From contig JAKFWO010000028.1 of assembly GCA_021731815.1 (NCBI GenBank), forward strand, positions 1 to 64,000: DNA of 64,000 nt, read 5' to 3'. Every line of letters starts with the position of its first letter. Position 1 is the first letter of the stretch. The position numbers and the translations under genes were made by a program. Under the pieces are notes generated by a model. The model did no database searches, was not told the DNA's origin, and was given only the letters and a program-made list of their open reading frames with translations. Positions 8,493-16,044 of the stretch are shown here, in pieces. The DNA comes from Hyphomonadaceae bacterium (GTDB lineage Bacteria; Pseudomonadota; Alphaproteobacteria; Caulobacterales; Aquidulcibacteraceae).

Positions 8493-9437
8493 ATGAACGC
8501 GACCGCCGCTCCCTTCATCGCTGCCGTCATTCAGGCCGGCGGGGTTTTGTTCGACACACCGCGCACGCTGGCGCAATTGGGCGACCGCGCGGCCGATGCC
8601 GCAGCTTCCGGGGCGAGGCTCGCTGTGTTTCCGGAGGCCTATCTCGGCGGCTATCCCAAGGGCGTGGATTTCGGGGCGCGGATCGGTTCCCGCACGCCGG
8701 AAGGCCGGGAATGGTTCCGTCGTTATTTCGAATGCGCCGTGGACAAAAACGGTCCCGAATTGGCGCAGGTCGCCGAGATTGCCCGGAAAACCGGGATGTT
8801 CATCGTGTTGGGCGCGATCGAACGGGCCGGTCATACCCTGTTTTGCGCCGTATTCACCTTTGGCCCGGACGGCATATTGCGCGGCCATCGCCGGAAGCTC
8901 ATGCCCACGGCCATGGAGCGCCTGATCTGGGGCTTTGGCGATGGCGCGCATCTTTCTGCTGTCGAAACTCCCTGGGGCGCGCTCAATGCGGCGATCTGCT
9001 GGGAAAATTACATGCCGGCCTTGCGCGGCCATTTTTATGCCCAGGGGGTGAGCCTTTATTGCGCGCCGACCGTGGATGATCGCGAAATCTGGGGCCCGTC
9101 CATGCGCATGATCGCGGTGGAGGGGCGCTGTTTTGTGCTCTCGGCCTGCCAATATTTGCGCCGGGGCGATGCACCGGCGGATTATCACCCGGTTCAGGGC
9201 GAGGCCCCGGAAACCCCGCTGATCCGCGGTGGCAGCGTCATCGTCAATCCCATGGGCGAGATCCTTGCCGGGCCGGTCTTCGACAAGGAAGCGGTGCTGA
9301 GTGCAGAGATTGATCCCGCTGCCATTATCCGGGGTAAATTCGACCTCGATGCCGCGGGCCATTATGCGCGGCCCGATATTTTCGCGTTGCGGGTCAATAC
9401 GCGTCCGCAAATTCCGGTCATGGTAGATCCGGAATGA
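8493..9437 (+). CDS. nitrilase-family carbon-nitrogen hydrolase
   Basis: A 314-residue member of the nitrilase branch of the CN-hydrolase superfamily, which hydrolyses nitriles to carboxylic acid and ammonia. The catalytic triad is visible: Glu48 in FPEAYLGGYP, Lys135 in RKLMPT, and Cys169 in AICWENYMP. The CWENYMP signature and the overall length fit true nitrilases rather than amidases or N-carbamoylases. It lies 29 bases after bamB and 13 bases before hisI, so co-transcription with either is possible, but neither suggests a substrate. Confidence 0.88.
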   Translation: MNATAAPFIAAVIQAGGVLFDTPRTLAQLGDRAADAAASGARLAVFPEAYLGGYPKGVDFGARIGSRTPEGREWFRRYFECAVDKNGPELAQVAEIARKTGMFIVLGAIERAGHTLFCAVFTFGPDGILRGHRRKLMPTAMERLIWGFGDGAHLSAVETPWGALNAAICWENYMPALRGHFYAQGVSLYCAPTVDDREIWGPSMRMIAVEGRCFVLSACQYLRRGDAPADYHPVQGEAPETPLIRGGSVIVNPMGEILAGPVFDKEAVLSAEIDPAAIIRGKFDLDAAGHYARPDIFALRVNTRPQIPVMVDPE

Positions 9438-9450
9438 AAGTGAGACTGGA

Positions 9451-9852
9451 ATGATGACGCCCCCCATCGATGCAGCATGTCTGTCGCCGCGCTTTGACCG
9501 CGACGGGCTGATCACCGCCATCGCCCAGCATGCCGATAATGGCGAAATCCTGATGGTGGCCCATATGAATGCCGAGGCGCTCGCCGCGACCCTGCGCACC
9601 CGCGAGGCCCATTATTGGAGCCGCTCGCGCAAGGCTTTGTGGCACAAGGGCGAAAGCTCCGGCCAGATCCAGGTCGTTGTGGAAATCCTCGTCGATTGCG
9701 ATCAGGATTCCATCCTGCTCAAGGTCCGGCCCCAGGGCGATGGCGGGGCCTGCCATGAGGGCTATCGCGCCTGCTTCTTTCGCAAGGTGGAGATTCTTCC
9801 GGACGGCGAAGCGCGGCTCCTCATTGTCGGCGAGAAACCGGCACAAGAATGA
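9451..9852 (+). CDS. hisI: phosphoribosyl-AMP cyclohydrolase HisI
   Basis: A 133-residue enzyme of histidine biosynthesis that opens the ring of phosphoribosyl-AMP. The family motifs are all present: AHMNAEAL, YWSRSRKALWHKGESSG, the metal-binding DCDQDSIL, and GGACHEGYRACFFR with its zinc-binding Cys. Two ATG codons begin the frame, and GGA lies just ahead. It is a stand-alone HisI, not fused to HisE, and it stands away from other his genes, as often in alphaproteobacteria. Confidence 0.95.
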   Translation: MMTPPIDAACLSPRFDRDGLITAIAQHADNGEILMVAHMNAEALAATLRTREAHYWSRSRKALWHKGESSGQIQVVVEILVDCDQDSILLKVRPQGDGGACHEGYRACFFRKVEILPDGEARLLIVGEKPAQE

Positions 9853-9897
9853 TCTTCGGACAGCATTATCGGGTACCACAGCCAGCCCGCCGCCCGA

Positions 9898-11211
9898 TCA
9901 CGCGAAACGCAAGGGCTCACCCTTTCCGGGATCGAGGATTTCGCCCTCGCGCATGACGATCTGCCCGCGCAGAATCGTTCCGACCGGCAAACCGGTCGCC
10001 TCGAAACCGTCAAAGGGCGTCCAGCCGCATTTGGTCGCCATATCGGCATCGCGCAGAGTTTTCTTCGCCAAGAGATCGATCAGCGTGAAATCGGCGTCCT
10101 GGCCGAGCGCAATCCGCCCCTTGCCGGTGATCCCGAACAGTCGGGCAGGCCCGGCGCTCGTGAGGTCGACCATGCGGGCCAGTGACAGCCGCCCGGAAGC
10201 GACAAAGCTCAGCATCATCGGGACCAAAGTCTGCACGCCCGGCATTCCGGAGGGTGAATTCGGATAAGCCTGTGCCTTTTCGCTCAGCAGATGCGGCGCG
10301 TGGTCGGTGGCGATGACATCGACCACGCCTTGATTGATCCCCAGATCCCACAAGGCTGCGCGGTCCGATTCATAACGGATGGGCGGATTCATTTGTGCAC
10401 GCCCCTTCAGGCGCTCATAGACCTCCGGCGCGGCGAAATGGAGGAATTGCGGCGTGGTCTCGACACTCGCCACGTCTTTCGCGTCTGCCAGCAGCCTCAT
10501 CTCGACAGCCGAGGAGACATGAAGCACATGCACGCGCTTGCCATGCCGGCGCGCCAGACGGATCAGCCGCGCGACCGCCAGACGCGCGGCTTCGTCATCC
10601 CGGACTTCGGGATGGCTCGTCCAGTCTCCCTCCCGCGCGAGGGATTTGCGGGCCTGAAGGCGGGCTTCATCCTCGGCATGGAAACTGGCGCGGCGGGTAA
10701 TCACCCGGAGGATGGCGTCGAGCCCGGATTCGTCCTCCACCAGCAAGGAGCCGGTCGACGAACCCATAAAGGTTTTGACCCCCGCGCAGCCGGGCAGACG
10801 CTCCAGCGCAGGCAATTCGGCGATATTTTCCTGCGTCGCCCCGACATAAAAGGCGTGGTCGCAATGCATGCGGCCTTGGGCGCGCGTGAGCTTGTCGGCC
10901 AGCGCGGCGGCATTAATGGTCGGGGGCCTTGTATTGGGCATTTCGAAGATTGCGGTCACGCCGCCAAGTACGGCCGCGCGGGAACCCGATTCGAGGTCTT
11001 CTTTCGCTTCCAGTCCCGGCTCGCGGAAATGGACCTGGGTGTCGATCACCCCGGGCAGCACAGTCAGGCCCCGGATGTCCCAGAGATTTTCCGCGACAGC
11101 GCCGCCCAGCGCGCCAATCGCGGCGATCCGCCCGGCTTTGACGCCGATATCGGCGCGCACGAGGCCCCAGGGGAGGAAAACCTCGCCCCCGCGCAGCAGC
11201 AGGTCAAACAT
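9898..11211 (-). CDS. pyrC: dihydroorotase-family cyclic amidohydrolase
   Basis: A 437-residue class I dihydroorotase/AllB-type amidohydrolase; dihydroorotase closes carbamoyl-aspartate to dihydroorotate in pyrimidine synthesis. Visible motifs are VIDTQVHFREPG (metal loop), the GVTAIFEMPNT segment, KTFMGSSTG with the carboxylated-Lys candidate, SFHAEDE, VHVLHVSS, and DVIATDHAPH. The first metal His of the usual D-x-H-x-H motif is Gln here. The start is the ATG at 11211, which overlaps the MAPEG stop by 8 bases; the longer frame upstream lies inside MAPEG. Dihydropyrimidinase or allantoinase activity cannot be excluded. Confidence 0.85.
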   Translation of the reverse strand: MFDLLLRGGEVFLPWGLVRADIGVKAGRIAAIGALGGAVAENLWDIRGLTVLPGVIDTQVHFREPGLEAKEDLESGSRAAVLGGVTAIFEMPNTRPPTINAAALADKLTRAQGRMHCDHAFYVGATQENIAELPALERLPGCAGVKTFMGSSTGSLLVEDESGLDAILRVITRRASFHAEDEARLQARKSLAREGDWTSHPEVRDDEAARLAVARLIRLARRHGKRVHVLHVSSAVEMRLLADAKDVASVETTPQFLHFAAPEVYERLKGRAQMNPPIRYESDRAALWDLGINQGVVDVIATDHAPHLLSEKAQAYPNSPSGMPGVQTLVPMMLSFVASGRLSLARMVDLTSAGPARLFGITGKGRIALGQDADFTLIDLLAKKTLRDADMATKCGWTPFDGFEATGLPVGTILRGQIVMREGEILDPGKGEPLRFA

Positions 11212-11644
11212 CGAGCGGGATGGCGGCCGTGATGATCGCGTGAACCAGCATTGCCACCAGCACCAGCGACCCGGCGACAAAAGCGGCAAAGCGGGCGGGA
11301 ATGTAATTGGCCAGGGCCTGAATCAGGGAATGCACGATGCGGATCACGACATAGGCCCAGGCGAGGCCGATATTGAGCGGGTGATGCGCGCCCATCAATT
11401 CCATGGCAAAGGCGAGCGCATAAAAAATGGTCGGCTGTTCGTGGAGATGGTTGTAATTGTCGGCCACACGTCGGACTTCATGGGGCAGATCGACCTTGCC
11501 GGTGCGCGCCGCCTCGTTGAGATCGACTTTCGCCTTCTGCATGGCCGGCAGACGCGTGACATACATCCAGCCCCACATGACGAAGGTCCAGGCGATCAGC
11601 GTCAGGATCGGCTCGATAAAGGTCGCCTGGGTGAAGAAAGCCAT
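11204..11644 (-). CDS. MAPEG-family membrane protein
   Basis: A 146-residue protein with four hydrophobic helices in the MAPEG pattern (membrane-associated proteins in eicosanoid and glutathione metabolism). Family-like features are EVRRVADNYNHLHEQPTIFYALAFAMEL in the middle and RIVHSLIQALANYI before the last helix. Bacterial members may have glutathione transferase or peroxidase activity, but none is proven for this type. Its stop overlaps the start of the amidohydrolase by 8 bases, so the two are translationally coupled. Confidence 0.85.
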   Translation of the reverse strand: MAFFTQATFIEPILTLIAWTFVMWGWMYVTRLPAMQKAKVDLNEAARTGKVDLPHEVRRVADNYNHLHEQPTIFYALAFAMELMGAHHPLNIGLAWAYVVIRIVHSLIQALANYIPARFAAFVAGSLVLVAMLVHAIITAAIPLDV

Positions 11645-11664
11645 GCCTGCCCCCGATTCATGTG

Positions 11665-11782
11665 CCAGAGCTTTTTCCGGTCGAATGGAATCATTCAGCC
11701 GGAATAAAAAGCTCTTGTTTTAAATATTCAGAGCATCGAACCCCGATCAAACTGAACCTGTTTGATCGGACGATGCTCTGGA
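11665..11782. repeat. RIME-like palindromic intergenic repeat, copy 1
   Basis: A 118-bp element nearly identical to 24137-24251. It holds two nested palindromes. The first is AGAGCTTTTT at the left, closed by AAAAAGCTCT. The second is CAGAGCATCG closed by CGATGCTCTG, with GATCAAAC/GTTTGATC inside. It lies upstream of the MAPEG gene and downstream of hflX. Such twin-hairpin intergenic elements resemble the RIME repeats of rhizobia; the family name is an inference. Confidence 0.85.
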
Positions 11783-11934
11783 CGCCGTTCGCAGATGCGC
11801 GGCTGCGGAGAGCGGGATCCTATATATCATCGGCTCTGGTTCAAGGCAAAAAGGCCATTCGGGACGCAAATCCGTTGGAGGCCGTTTGATCCGGGCCCGC
11901 AGGGGGGGGGCCGAATTCTTCCACAAGCCAGGGC
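11783..11934. other. gene-free stretch with a nine-G tract
   Basis: Between the repeat and the hflX stop there is no gene. A run of nine G lies at 11902-11910. It is outside any coding frame, so phase variation of a protein is unlikely. Confidence 0.5.
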
Positions 11935-13260
11935 CTAAGGCGCGCCATCGCCCTGATAGAGTTTTTCGAAGCGGCCAGCGGTTTCCACATTCATGCGCGC
12001 CAGCATTTCAAACCCGCCTTCGGACAGCTCCTTTTCTTCCAGCACTACGGAATAGGCATAGAGAAAGGCGCGTGCCGCACCGTTGCCGGGATCGAAGCGA
12101 TAGCGGCGCTCGACAAAATCCTCATTGATGGTCAGCGTGATCGCCGCGAGCAATCCTTCGAGCCCTGTGCCTTCCGTCGCCGAGACCGCAACACCGATCG
12201 GCGCGCGCGCCATGTGTGCGATCGGGGGTGCGGCCGGGGGATCTCCATCGACATTTTTCACGAATTCGCCCTTGGCCAGCCAGGCGTTCTGATCCTCGGG
12301 CGGCAGAAGATCGATCTTGTTCCAGACTTCGATGATCGGCGGCAGGGTGGCTTCGGCTCCGGTCGCGAGCCGCGCGAGCACTTCGAGCACGTCTTCGCGC
12401 TGGCGGCCCGAATCGGGATGCGCCACATCCCGGACATGCAGCAGGATATCGGCTTCGAGCACTTCCTCGAGCGTCGCGCGGAACGCAGCCACCAATTCGG
12501 TCGGCAGATGGGCGATGAAGCCCACTGTGTCGATGAGGATCGCCTTGCCGGTGTCGGGCAGTTCTACCCCACGGGTCGTGGGATCGAGCGTTGCAAAGGG
12601 CATGTTCTTCGCAAACACTGCCGATTGGGTCAGCGCGTTGAATAATGTTGATTTTCCGGCATTGGTATAGCCGACACAGGCGATGACCGGCCAGGACCGC
12701 CGCTTGCGGCTGGCGCGGTGCAGCGCGCGCGTGCGGCGAACCTCGTCCAGATCCTTTTTCAGGCGCGTGATATGGGCCGCGATCTGGCGCCGGTCGAGCT
12801 CGAGCTGGGATTCGCCGGGCCCCCCGGTCTTGCCGAGCCCGCCCCTTTGCCGCTCGAGATGGGTCCAGGTGCGCACCAGACGCGAGCGTTCGTAATCGAG
12901 CCGCGCCAGCTCGACCTGCAAGCGGCCTTCACGCGTTCGCGCGCGGCGGCCGAAGATTTCCAGGATGAGCCCGGTGCGGTCCACCACCTTGCACAGGAGC
13001 TGGCGTTCGAGATTGCGCTGCTGGACCGGGCTCAGGGTCGCATCGACCACCAGCACCTCGATCCCTTCATCGGCGATTTCGGCCTTGAGCGCTTCGGATT
13101 TTCCTTCGCCGAAATAATGGCTGGCATTGATGGTGCGCAAAGGCTCCACCCGCGAGCCATGGATCTCGAGATCGAGCGCTTCCGCCAGACCCTCGGCCTC
13201 GATCAATTGCTGTTCGGGGTCCCGCCAATGGTCCTCGGCACGCGCATTTCCCCGCGGCAC
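11935..13260 (-). CDS. hflX: HflX ribosome-associated GTPase
   Basis: A GTPase that binds the 50S subunit and rescues or splits stalled ribosomes. The N-terminal HflX domain has GEGKSEAL and VVDATLSPVQQRNLE. The linker signature GGLGKTGGPGESQLELDRR follows. The G domain has G1 GYTNAGKST, G3 DTVGF and G4 NKID, and a C-terminal domain ends the protein. The first standard start in frame is this GTG at 13260 (441 residues), but it cuts into the first strand of the fold. The frame stays open upstream, and a CTG at 13323 overlaps the hfq stop (CTGA) with GAGG 7 bases ahead, so the real protein is probably 21 residues longer. It is the last gene of the ntr-hfq operon. Confidence 0.93.
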   Translation of the reverse strand: MPRGNARAEDHWRDPEQQLIEAEGLAEALDLEIHGSRVEPLRTINASHYFGEGKSEALKAEIADEGIEVLVVDATLSPVQQRNLERQLLCKVVDRTGLILEIFGRRARTREGRLQVELARLDYERSRLVRTWTHLERQRGGLGKTGGPGESQLELDRRQIAAHITRLKKDLDEVRRTRALHRASRKRRSWPVIACVGYTNAGKSTLFNALTQSAVFAKNMPFATLDPTTRGVELPDTGKAILIDTVGFIAHLPTELVAAFRATLEEVLEADILLHVRDVAHPDSGRQREDVLEVLARLATGAEATLPPIIEVWNKIDLLPPEDQNAWLAKGEFVKNVDGDPPAAPPIAHMARAPIGVAVSATEGTGLEGLLAAITLTINEDFVERRYRFDPGNGAARAFLYAYSVVLEEKELSEGGFEMLARMNVETAGRFEKLYQGDGAP

Positions 13261-13319
13261 AAGAACGAGCGCCCTGACGGGAGCGATGCCCGCCGGGTTT
13301 TGCGCTCCGCCGGGGCCGG

Positions 13320-13568
13320 TCAGTGGCCCGCCTCGCTTTCACCATCGAATAATTGCACGGGCTGATTGGGCATCACGGTCGAAATCGCGTGTTTGTACAC
13401 CAATTGTGCCTGGCCATCGCGCCGCAGCAATACGCAGAAATTATCGAACCACGTTACCACACCTTGCAATTTTACCCCGCTGACGAGGTAAATGGTCAGT
13501 GGGGTCTTGGAGCGACGAACGGCGTTGAGGAATGTGTCCTGCAGATTCAGTTTTCGATCGGTGGACAT
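13320..13568 (-). CDS. hfq: RNA chaperone Hfq
   Basis: An 82-residue Sm-like protein that forms hexamers and pairs small RNAs with mRNAs. The Sm1 motif lies in [39 protein letters not shown], with the conserved Gln of the proximal site. The Sm2 motif is [10 protein letters not shown]. The C-terminal tail is short, as in alphaproteobacteria. It stands between dat and hflX in the conserved ntr-hfq-hflX order; the 149-base gap upstream may hold its own promoter. Confidence 0.97.
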   Translation of the reverse strand: MSTDRKLNLQDTFLNAVRRSKTPLTIYLVSGVKLQGVVTWFDNFCVLLRRDGQAQLVYKHAISTVMPNQPVQLFDGESEAGH

Positions 13569-13717
13569 GGCTTTTCTTGTTTTTGGCGGCCTTTGTACTA
13601 TCCGCGACGGGAAGGAAACCGCGCGCGTCTTCGCAATTGCGAAAGATCACCCGCTTCGGTCACAAAAGCGTGTGTGAGGGCAAAGGTCAATGCAGAACCT
13701 GTGTCATTGCCGCCTGT

Positions 13718-14602
13718 TCAGACTTTGACCGGGTCTTGCCCTTCCGCGGCCTGACCGAGCGTTCCGAGATAGAGTTCGCGCAATCGCCGGGTCAGCGGTC
13801 CGGGCCTTGCGTCGCTGATCACATGCCCGTCGATCCGGATCACCGGCTGAATCAAGGCACCCGCGCCGGAAATGAAGGCCTCGCGCGCGGATTTGACGTC
13901 TTCGGGCGTGAAGGGGTCTTCGGAAATGCGGATCTGGTATTGCTCGCATATCCCCAAAAGTGAAGCGCGGGTTACGCCGGGCAGAATATTTGCCGCAAGG
14001 CTGCGTGTGCGCAAGCGCCCCTGCGCATCGACGATCCAGGCGGTGGAAGCCGCGCCTTCGGTGACAAAGCCCTCGCGGTCGATGAACCAGGCCTCGATGG
14101 CCCCGGCCTCGCGCGCGGCCTGTTTGGCCAATACATTGGGCAGCAGCGAAACGGATTTGATGTCGCAGCGCGCCCAGCGGCTCTCGGGCACAGTGATCAC
14201 CGCGCCACCCTTTTCGGCCTGCGCGGCATTGATGCGCGGGTCGAGGCGTTTGGCGGTGACGACGAGGCTCGGGGCGGTATCGGCGGGGGGAAAGGCATGG
14301 TCGCGCGGGGCCTGACCCCGGGTGATCTGCAAATAAAGCAGGCCATTGCGCAGATGATTGCGGCGGCGCACTTCGCCGAGCACGACATCGAGTGCAGCAT
14401 CGCTCATCGGCGCACGAATACGCAATTCCCGCAACGATCGCGCGAGCCGCGCCATATGGCCGGCATGGTCGCACAAGAGCCCATCGCGCACCGCCCACAC
14501 CTCGTAAACGCCATCGGCGAACTGAAAGCCGCGATCCTCGATATGGACACTCGCATCCTTATGGTGCCGATAGATTCCGTTGACATAGGCAATTCGCCCC
14601 AT
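13718..14602 (-). CDS. dat: D-amino-acid transaminase (class IV PLP enzyme)
   Basis: A 294-residue fold-type IV PLP aminotransferase, probably a D-amino-acid transaminase that makes D-Ala or D-Glu for peptidoglycan. YVNGIYRHHKDASVHIEDRGFQFADGVYE is the family N-terminus. The Schiff-base Lys is at 149 in RCDIKSVSLLPNVLAK, and the TEG cofactor-binding motif is at 181-183. The ATG at 14602 was chosen because the protein family starts MGRIAYVNG and GGA lies 9 bases ahead. It sits between ntrX and hfq, an insertion I recall from several Hyphomicrobiales. A branched-chain or aminodeoxychorismate activity is less likely given the N-terminal motif. Confidence 0.88.
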   Translation of the reverse strand: MGRIAYVNGIYRHHKDASVHIEDRGFQFADGVYEVWAVRDGLLCDHAGHMARLARSLRELRIRAPMSDAALDVVLGEVRRRNHLRNGLLYLQITRGQAPRDHAFPPADTAPSLVVTAKRLDPRINAAQAEKGGAVITVPESRWARCDIKSVSLLPNVLAKQAAREAGAIEAWFIDREGFVTEGAASTAWIVDAQGRLRTRSLAANILPGVTRASLLGICEQYQIRISEDPFTPEDVKSAREAFISGAGALIQPVIRIDGHVISDARPGPLTRRLRELYLGTLGQAAEGQDPVKV

Positions 14603-14618
14603 TCGTCGTTTCCTTTGG

Positions 14619-16004
14619 TTATTCGCCTTCGGCACCTGCTGGCTCAACCCCCAGCGATTTCAGCTTGCGGTGCAGTGCCGAGCGCTCCATGCCGATAAAT
14701 TGCGCGGTACGCGAGATATTTCCGCCGAATCGGGTGATCTGGACGGCGAGATAATGCCGCTCGAAGCGTTCGCGCGCATCGCGCAGCGGCATTGCCACCA
14801 CTTCATGGGCCGCGCCAAATCCCGGCGCGACGAGATTTGATCCCACATCCTGGGGCAGTTCCTCCGGGCGAATTTCCTGGCCCGGATCGCCGCCGCACAG
14901 AATGAGGATCCGCTCCACCAGATTGCGCAATTGCCGCACATTGCCGGGCCATTCCGCCGCCTGCAACACGGCCATCGCCTCCGCAGACAATTTCCGCGGC
15001 GCGAGGCCCGTGGCTTCGGCAAGGCGCCGGACGAAATATTCCACGAGGGGAGGCACATCCTCGCGCCGCTCGGCGAGTGAGGGAATCCGCAGGGGCACGA
15101 CATTGAGCCGGTGGTAGAGATCCTCGCGGAAGCGTTCGACCGCAATGTCCTGGGTGAGGTCGCGGCTCGAGGAAGACAGCACCCGGACGCTGACCTGCAC
15201 ATCGGTCTCGCCGCCGAGTCGCCGGAAGCGCTGTTCGAGTAGCACGCGCAGGATCTTTGATTGGCTGGCCTTCGGCATTTCGCCGATCTCGTCAAAAAAC
15301 AGCGTGCCGCCATGGGCTTGCTCGAGCAGGCCGACCTTTTTCACGCGTCCGTCCGGGCTTTCTTCGCCGAATAATTCGCTTTCGAGCCGATCGGCCTCGA
15401 TCGCGGCGGCATTGACGGCGACGAAGGGGCCATCGCGGCGGGGCGAGCGTTCATGGATGAGGCGTGCCGCCAATTCCTTGCCCGAACCCGAAGGTCCGTG
15501 GATCATGATCCGGCTATTGGCGGCGGCCACGCGATCGATGGTCGCGCGCAATTGCGCCACTGCCGCCGAGCTGCCGATCAGTTCGGTGGTCAGGATCGAA
15601 TGGGCGCGCAGGGAATCATTGTCGCGTTTTAACCGGGCCTGTTCCAGCGCACGGGCCACAACCAGCAGCAGCCGGTCGGCCGTGAAGGGCTTTTCGATGA
15701 AATCATAGGCACCCTTGCGGATGGCCGCGACAGCAGTTTCGATCGAGGCGTGGCCGCTGATCACGACGACCGGCAGATCGCAATCCATTCCCTTGACCAC
15801 GGCAAGCAATTCGAGCCCGTCCATGCGGCTGTCCTGCAGCCAGATATCAAGGACCACCAGATTGGGCTTGCGCATCCTGAGCGCGGCCAGCGCCGAATCG
15901 GCATTGGCGGCGCTGCGTACCGAATAGCCTTCATCGGCCAATAATCCGCCAGCCAGTTCGCAGATATCGGCTTCGTCATCGACGATCAGAATGTCTGCGG
16001 TCAT
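14619..16004 (-). CDS. ntrX: nitrogen-assimilation response regulator NtrX
   Basis: A 461-residue response regulator paired with the membrane kinase NtrY. The receiver domain (1-120) has DDE at 10-11 and the phospho-acceptor Asp53. The AAA+ domain has Walker A GPSGSGKE (170-177) and an intact Walker B FFDE (236-239). A Fis-type helix-turn-helix lies at the end (NISRTAQFIGMERSALHRKLKSLG). The loop that carries GAFTGA in sigma-54 activators reads EESPDGRVKKVG, so NtrX probably does not act through sigma-54, as is usual for this family. The ATG at 16004 has GGAG 8 bases ahead. It is 40 bases downstream of ntrY. Confidence 0.95.
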   Translation of the reverse strand: MTADILIVDDEADICELAGGLLADEGYSVRSAANADSALAALRMRKPNLVVLDIWLQDSRMDGLELLAVVKGMDCDLPVVVISGHASIETAVAAIRKGAYDFIEKPFTADRLLLVVARALEQARLKRDNDSLRAHSILTTELIGSSAAVAQLRATIDRVAAANSRIMIHGPSGSGKELAARLIHERSPRRDGPFVAVNAAAIEADRLESELFGEESPDGRVKKVGLLEQAHGGTLFFDEIGEMPKASQSKILRVLLEQRFRRLGGETDVQVSVRVLSSSSRDLTQDIAVERFREDLYHRLNVVPLRIPSLAERREDVPPLVEYFVRRLAEATGLAPRKLSAEAMAVLQAAEWPGNVRQLRNLVERILILCGGDPGQEIRPEELPQDVGSNLVAPGFGAAHEVVAMPLRDARERFERHYLAVQITRFGGNISRTAQFIGMERSALHRKLKSLGVEPAGAEGE

Positions 16005-16044
16005 CAGAGGGACTCCTTGAAGGGTGAATTCCCGGCAGCCTGAA

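Noticed and set aside
9868-9898. Terminator between hisI and the dihydroorotase-like gene
   Set aside because: ATCGGG and CCCGAT pair but the loop is 19 bases and there is no T-run.
11902-11910. Run of nine G as a phase-variation tract
   Set aside because: It lies outside any coding sequence and not in a clear promoter spacer; at most a curiosity.
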